Shown here in pieces: positions 42,669 through 46,123 of a DNA stretch of 46,123 nucleotides (the stretch's first letter is position 1; every line of letters starts with the position of its first letter). The position numbers were made by a program, and so were the translations under genes. The notes below the pieces were generated by a model. It worked only from the letters and a program-made list of their open reading frames with translations. It was not told where the DNA came from and made no database searches. Source of the DNA: Akkermansia muciniphila (GTDB lineage: Bacteria; Verrucomicrobiota; Verrucomicrobiia; Verrucomicrobiales; Akkermansiaceae); the NCBI GenBank assembly GCA_945883695.1, contig CAMCYK010000017.1:1-46123 (forward strand), written 5' to 3'.

Positions 42669-44114
42669 ATGCAATGGAATTCCGGAACCTCCACCCGGCC
42701 CCCGATCCCAGCCGGATCAGGCGCGCGGCTCGCCGTCGGACTCGCCGCGGCCGCGCTGGCATCCTGTGACCAAGGGCTGCGTTTCGACTCGCCGCGCGAG
42801 CGGCTCGAGGTCACGGCCCCCGCCTCGTGGGAATCGTCCGCCAGCGGCAGCGACGGGAAAATCAGCGGCGGCTGGCTCGGCGAGTTCGGCGACCCCGCGC
42901 TGACCCGGGCGGTAAACGAGGCGCTGGCCCACAATTCCGATCTCAAATCCGCCGCGGCGCGAATGCGGCAGGCGAAGGAATCGAGCATCGCGGGGAAGTC
43001 CCGCACACGGCCACGCGCCGGCGTCGATGGATCGGCCGGCTTCGGCGTGTCGGAAAACGGCGACCTCCCCGCCAGCGAGACCGAGCGCTACGGCCTGTCG
43101 CTGGCCGCATCCTGGGAAATCGACCTTTGGGGGCGGCTGCGCGACCTCAACGCGGCCGACGACGCCGACTATGCGGCGGCGCGCTCGGCCTACCGCGGGG
43201 CCCGGCTTTCGCTGGCTGCCAACGCCGCCAAGGCCTGGTGCAACCTGATTGCCGCCGAGCAACTGCTGGTGCTGGCCCGCAGCACCCTCGAATCCAACGA
43301 GCGCGTGCTGCGCGCGGTCGAGCGGCTGTTCAAGGGTGGCGCGGGCCAAGGCGCGCTCGACGTCCAGCTCGGCCGCACCAACGTCTCGTCCGCCCAGCGC
43401 GCGGTGAAAGCCACCGAACTCCTGCGCGACGAGGCCGCCCGCGGCTTCGAGGTGCTGGTCGGCCGCTACCCGGCGGCCGAGGCCCGCGCGACCCGCGACC
43501 TGCCCGCCTTGAAAAGAAGCGTCCCGGCGGGCCTCCCGGCCGAACTCATCGAGCGCCGGCCCGACCTCGCCGCGGCCCGCGCCGACCTGTTCGCCAGCGC
43601 CCGCCGCGCCGATGCCGCCCGCAAGGCCCTGCTGCCCCGCCTCGCGCTGACCGGCAGCTCCGGCACGGCGGTCCCGGATTTTTCCAACCTGCTCGATCCG
43701 GCGTGGCTCAGCAGCTCGATCGCCGCCGGCTTCAGCCAGGCCCTTTACGAAGGCGGAGCCTTGTCCGCCGACGCCCGCGCCGCCCTCGCCGCGAACGAAG
43801 CCGAACTCCACCGCTACGCCCAGCTTTCGCTCGAAGCCTTCCGCGAGGTCGAATCGGCGCTCGCCGCCGATGCCTCGCTGGCCGAGCAGGAGGGCTTCCT
43901 GATTCAGGAGGTCGAGCAAGCGGCGCTGGCCGAGAAGCAGGCCGCGCGGGACTATTCGGATGGCGTCAACGACGACATCCTGCGCGTGCTCGAATCCCAG
44001 AGCCGCGCCACCAACGCGCGTTCCGGACTGATCCGCCTGCGCAACGAACGGCTGCAAAACCGCATCGACCTCCACCTCGCGCTCGGCGGGGATTTCAAAA
44101 CTCCGGCACGCTGA
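42669..44114 (+). CDS. TolC/NodT-family outer-membrane efflux lipoprotein
   Basis: A 481-residue protein. The N-terminus has a lipoprotein signal (AVGLAAAALASC) with acylated Cys at about residue 33. Two OEP repeats follow, with long helices and short strands: LTRAVNEALAHNSDLKSAAA, GLSLAASWEIDLWGRLRDLN, GARLSLAANAAKAWCNLIAA, then IERRPDLAAARADLFASAR, ARKALLPRLALTGSSGT and FREVESALAADASLAEQEGF. These are the NodT/OprM-type signatures. It forms a trimeric channel through the outer membrane and into the periplasm. A periplasmic adaptor gene follows at 89 bp. Start ATG 42669 has a TAGGAAAT just upstream. Confidence 0.92.
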   Translation: MQWNSGTSTRPPIPAGSGARLAVGLAAAALASCDQGLRFDSPRERLEVTAPASWESSASGSDGKISGGWLGEFGDPALTRAVNEALAHNSDLKSAAARMRQAKESSIAGKSRTRPRAGVDGSAGFGVSENGDLPASETERYGLSLAASWEIDLWGRLRDLNAADDADYAAARSAYRGARLSLAANAAKAWCNLIAAEQLLVLARSTLESNERVLRAVERLFKGGAGQGALDVQLGRTNVSSAQRAVKATELLRDEAARGFEVLVGRYPAAEARATRDLPALKRSVPAGLPAELIERRPDLAAARADLFASARRADAARKALLPRLALTGSSGTAVPDFSNLLDPAWLSSSIAAGFSQALYEGGALSADARAALAANEAELHRYAQLSLEAFREVESALAADASLAEQEGFLIQEVEQAALAEKQAARDYSDGVNDDILRVLESQSRATNARSGLIRLRNERLQNRIDLHLALGGDFKTPAR

Positions 44115-44203
44115 CAGCGATCGCCCGCAAGCCGGGACTCCCCGCCTTCGTATTTGGCAAACGCGCTTCCCCGGTACACGTTGCCGCCACTTAACCCGAC
44201 CTG

Positions 44204-45409
44204 ATGCTTCTCCGCCTGCTCATTCCCGTGATCATCCTCGCCCTCGGCGCTCTCGCCGCCTGGCGTTTGGCCGTTCCGGTGGAGGCTCCCAAGCCCCAGC
44301 CCGCGCCGCCCCAGGTCCTGAAAACCGAGGTCCTCGAACTCCAGCGGACCGACTTCGCGGTGCTGCTCGATAGCCAGGGCAGCGTGCGGGCCCACTACAC
44401 CACCACCATCACGCCGCAGGTGGCCGGTAACATCATCAAGATCCACGACGGCTTCGAGGACGGTGCCTTCTTTGCCAAGAACGACGTGCTGGCGGAGCTC
44501 GACCCCGCGGACTTCCAGGTCGCGGTGTCGGCGGCGGAGTCGCGGCTCGCCCGGGCCGAGGCCGTGCTGATCCAGGAGGAAGCCCGCGCCAAGCAGGCGC
44601 GGCTGAACTGGGTGGACCTCGGCTACGACGAGGAACCGTCCGAGCTGGTCCTGCGGATTCCCCAGCTCAAGGAAGCCAAGGCGACGGTCGATGCCGCCAA
44701 GGCCGACCTCGAGCAGGCGATGCGCAACCTCGAACGGACCAAGATCCGCGCCCCCTTTGACGGCCGCGTGCAGACGCGCACGGTCGGTCTCGGCCAGGCG
44801 GTCGGCGGCTCGACCCCGCTGGGCGAGGTCTTCGCCACCGACTTCGCCGAGATCCGGCTCCCGCTGTCGCCGCGCCAGCTCGATTTCATCACCCTGCCCT
44901 CGCAAGCCGGCGATCCGGAAGTGCCGGTGACCTTGACCGACGCCTTGGGCAGCTCGAAGTCCGAGCAATGGCAGGCCCGGATCGTCCGCACCGAGGGCGC
45001 GATCGACGCCTCCTCGCGCGAACTTTTCGCGATCGCCCGCATCGACGATCCCTTCGGCCTGGTCTCCGGCAAACCGCCGCTGCGAATCGGCCAGCCGGTT
45101 CGCGCCTCGATCCGCGGCAATGTGCTCGAACAGGTGTTCGTCCTGCCGCGCCAGGCCTTGCGCGGCGTCAACCGGATCTACCTGGTCGCGCGCGACACAC
45201 CGGCGATCCAGCGGACCGAGATCGAGCCGATCTGGACCACCGCCGACGTGCTGGTGGTCCGCGACGGACTCGAAGCGGGCCAATGGCTGTCCACCACCCG
45301 CCTGCCCTACGCGCCCGACGGCGCTCCGGTCGAGGTGGTGGAACCCGCCGCCGCCGCCGAAGTCCCGGCCGTGCCGGCGGAAGGAAATGCCGCCGCCAGC
45401 GGGTCCTGA
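44204..45409 (+). CDS. RND-type periplasmic adaptor (membrane fusion protein)
   Basis: A 401-residue protein with an N-terminal anchor (LLIPVIILALGALAAWRL). A barrel-sandwich half-motif ITPQVAGNIIKIHDGFEDGA and its partner IRAPFDGRVQTRTVGLGQAV flank a coiled-coil hairpin (residues about 105-175, AESRLARAEAVLIQEEARAK). A beta-barrel and membrane-proximal domain follow (VFVLPRQALRGVNRIYLVAR). This is the AcrA/HlyD_D23 layout of tripartite efflux adaptors. The C-terminus is Ala/Pro/Glu-rich. It is paired with the TolC-type gene, but no RND or ABC pump gene follows; instead a repeat region and an opposite-strand gene come next. The pump must be elsewhere or missing. Confidence 0.92.
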   Translation: MLLRLLIPVIILALGALAAWRLAVPVEAPKPQPAPPQVLKTEVLELQRTDFAVLLDSQGSVRAHYTTTITPQVAGNIIKIHDGFEDGAFFAKNDVLAELDPADFQVAVSAAESRLARAEAVLIQEEARAKQARLNWVDLGYDEEPSELVLRIPQLKEAKATVDAAKADLEQAMRNLERTKIRAPFDGRVQTRTVGLGQAVGGSTPLGEVFATDFAEIRLPLSPRQLDFITLPSQAGDPEVPVTLTDALGSSKSEQWQARIVRTEGAIDASSRELFAIARIDDPFGLVSGKPPLRIGQPVRASIRGNVLEQVFVLPRQALRGVNRIYLVARDTPAIQRTEIEPIWTTADVLVVRDGLEAGQWLSTTRLPYAPDGAPVEVVEPAAAAEVPAVPAEGNAAASGS

Positions 45410-45438
45410 TCGGACCCCGTCACCGCTAGCAAATTCTC

Positions 45439-45745
45439 GCCACGTCCGCCGGCGGGCGAAGTAGCGCAACTTTGCAAGTTGCGTGCGGGGAGCGCTCCGC
45501 CACGCCGCGGAGTTCCGAAACCACCGGGGACGATCCGCCACGCCAGCTCGACTGCGGAGCTTCGGGGTGCGATCTGCCACGTCCGCCCGCGAGCGAAGTA
45601 GCGCAACTTTGCAAGTTGCGTGCGGGTGCGGGTCGCCACGCCGGGAAATGTCGCGGCCTCGGGGACGATCCGCCACGCCAGATTCACTGCGGAGTCTCGG
45701 GGTGCGATCTGCTGCACCCCGCCACAACCTGCCAAGTTGTGCCAC
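45439..45745. repeat. 137-bp imperfect tandem repeat with hairpin cores
   Basis: Fills the 340-bp gap after the adaptor gene. Two units of about 137 bp start at 45439 and 45576 (both GCCACGTCCGCC). Each has an identical hairpin CGCAACTT-TGC-AAGTTGCG (45465-45483 and 45602-45620), GGGGACGATCCGCCACGCCA and GGGGTGCGATCTG. A degenerate third hairpin (CACAAC...GTTGTG) follows near 45722-45741. No coding potential is convincing here. Confidence 0.8.
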
Positions 45746-45749
45746 GTCC

Positions 45750-46123
45750 TCAGAGCCGGAGATCCGCCAGGCGCACGACCAGCTTGTCGAGATCACGCCG
45801 CTCCTCCAACAAAACCAGGCGCTCTCCGGCGGCTTCCCTCACTCCCGATAGTCCGATTTCCGACCAATCCACCGCTTCTCCCGTCGCGGGTCCCTGCCCG
45901 AACAAGCGGAGGTCGTCGATGACGAGCACCGCCTCATGCTTGAAGCAGCGGGCGATCACGCCGATCTCTTCCATCAGCGGCACGTCCTGATTCCCCCGCG
46001 CGGTTACGCCGCAGCTCCAGTGACCGTCGAGGAAGAAAATCGCCCTTCGTGTGATCGTGGGCAGCAGCTCGCGCAGGACGCACGGCGAGTCCCCGAGGTG
46101 GAACCGGATCCTCTCCCCCCGGT
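45750..46123 (-). CDS. Probable class I SAM-methyltransferase, C-terminal part
   Basis: The frame is open from the right edge to the stop at 45750, so the 5' part is outside the window. About 124 residues are visible: RIRFHLGDSPCVLRELLPTI, then AIFFLDGHWSCGVTARGNQD, VPLMEEIGVIARCFKHEAV, LVIDDLRLFGQGP. The FLDGHWS-G-T-x-x-G-x-x-D-x-P-L-x-E-E pattern followed by a VxIDD strand resembles the C-terminal half of small class I methyltransferases (FkbM/TylF neighbourhood). The N-terminal SAM-binding motif is not visible, so the assignment is provisional. Confidence 0.45.
   Translation of the reverse strand, partial: RGERIRFHLGDSPCVLRELLPTITRRAIFFLDGHWSCGVTARGNQDVPLMEEIGVIARCFKHEAVLVIDDLRLFGQGPATGEAVDWSEIGLSGVREAAGERLVLLEERRDLDKLVVRLADLRL

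Noticed and set aside
43952..45796. Minus-strand open frame of 614 codons
   Set aside because: Antisense to the TolC-type and adaptor genes and running through intergenic repeats; no domain signal.
1..46123. tRNA, rRNA, integrase, transposase or attachment site
   Set aside because: No such gene or flanking repeat was recognised on either strand, so there is no direct evidence for a prophage, IS element or integrative element.

Overview
The window is GC-rich, Gram-negative-type DNA: it encodes outer-membrane barrels, a TolC-type channel, lipobox lipoproteins, and Tat- or Sec-exported sulfatases. Sulfatase and alkylsulfatase genes, several secreted low-complexity proteins, few obvious Shine-Dalgarno sequences and abundant intergenic repeats suggest the Planctomycetes-Verrucomicrobia group, most likely Verrucomicrobiota. 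That placement is an inference from gene content; no rRNA, tRNA or phylogenetic marker is present.

Left part (1-9.9 kb): an M20 peptidase (5' cut by the window) followed by an SLC13-type permease with two TrkA-C domains; an orphan Phd/YefM-like antitoxin; a porin; tripeptidase PepT followed by an AbgT-family transporter; a heptanucleotide minisatellite; a second AbgT copy that has lost its N-terminus and about 110 internal residues; and a small K+ channel. The theme is peptide hydrolysis coupled to transport.

Middle part (9.9-22.7 kb): a tight minus-strand operon of glutaminase, 14-TM MFS transporter, CDF-type transporter and ThrE-like exporter; a second minus-strand operon of an NTF2/SgcJ-like secreted protein, a large Pro/Gln/Arg/Asn-rich TPR protein and a transglutaminase-like protein, ending in a clear terminator; a second SLC13-TrkA-C permease paralogous to the first; a glycine-zipper lipoprotein; and a secreted RCC1-repeat protein.

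A run of broken genes (22.7-33.9 kb): an outer-membrane barrel with a one-base frameshift in a G5 run; an arylsulfatase with a frameshifted signal peptide and an in-frame amber codon; an aldehyde-dehydrogenase N-terminus joined by deletion to a 5'-truncated, twice-frameshifted iron alcohol dehydrogenase; a 156-bp alkylsulfatase fragment; an alkylsulfatase paralogue lacking most metal ligands; a 3'-truncated DUF1254/DUF1214 gene with an 8-bp repeat that puts its signal peptide out of frame; and a chimeric DUF1254 fragment. Intact HdeD-like and Abhydrolase_9-like membrane protein genes sit among them.

Right part (33.9-46.1 kb): an AraC regulator; an intact Tat-exported alkylsulfatase divergent from a LysR regulator whose start codon directly abuts a perfect T-N11-A palindrome; a lone LolD-type ATPase; a palindromic repeat element; the operon retropepsin-like protease / inactive transglutaminase with 7 TM / RimK-type ATP-grasp ligase, in which the ligase has gained a repeat-derived N-terminus; a TolC-type channel plus periplasmic adaptor with no pump gene; a 137-bp tandem repeat; and the C-terminal part of a probable methyltransferase.

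The most interesting items are the broken-gene region with its homopolymer and octamer frame changes, the ligand-poor alkylsulfatase and its fragment sibling, and the ATP-grasp/transglutaminase/retropepsin operon with a tandem repeat inserted in frame.
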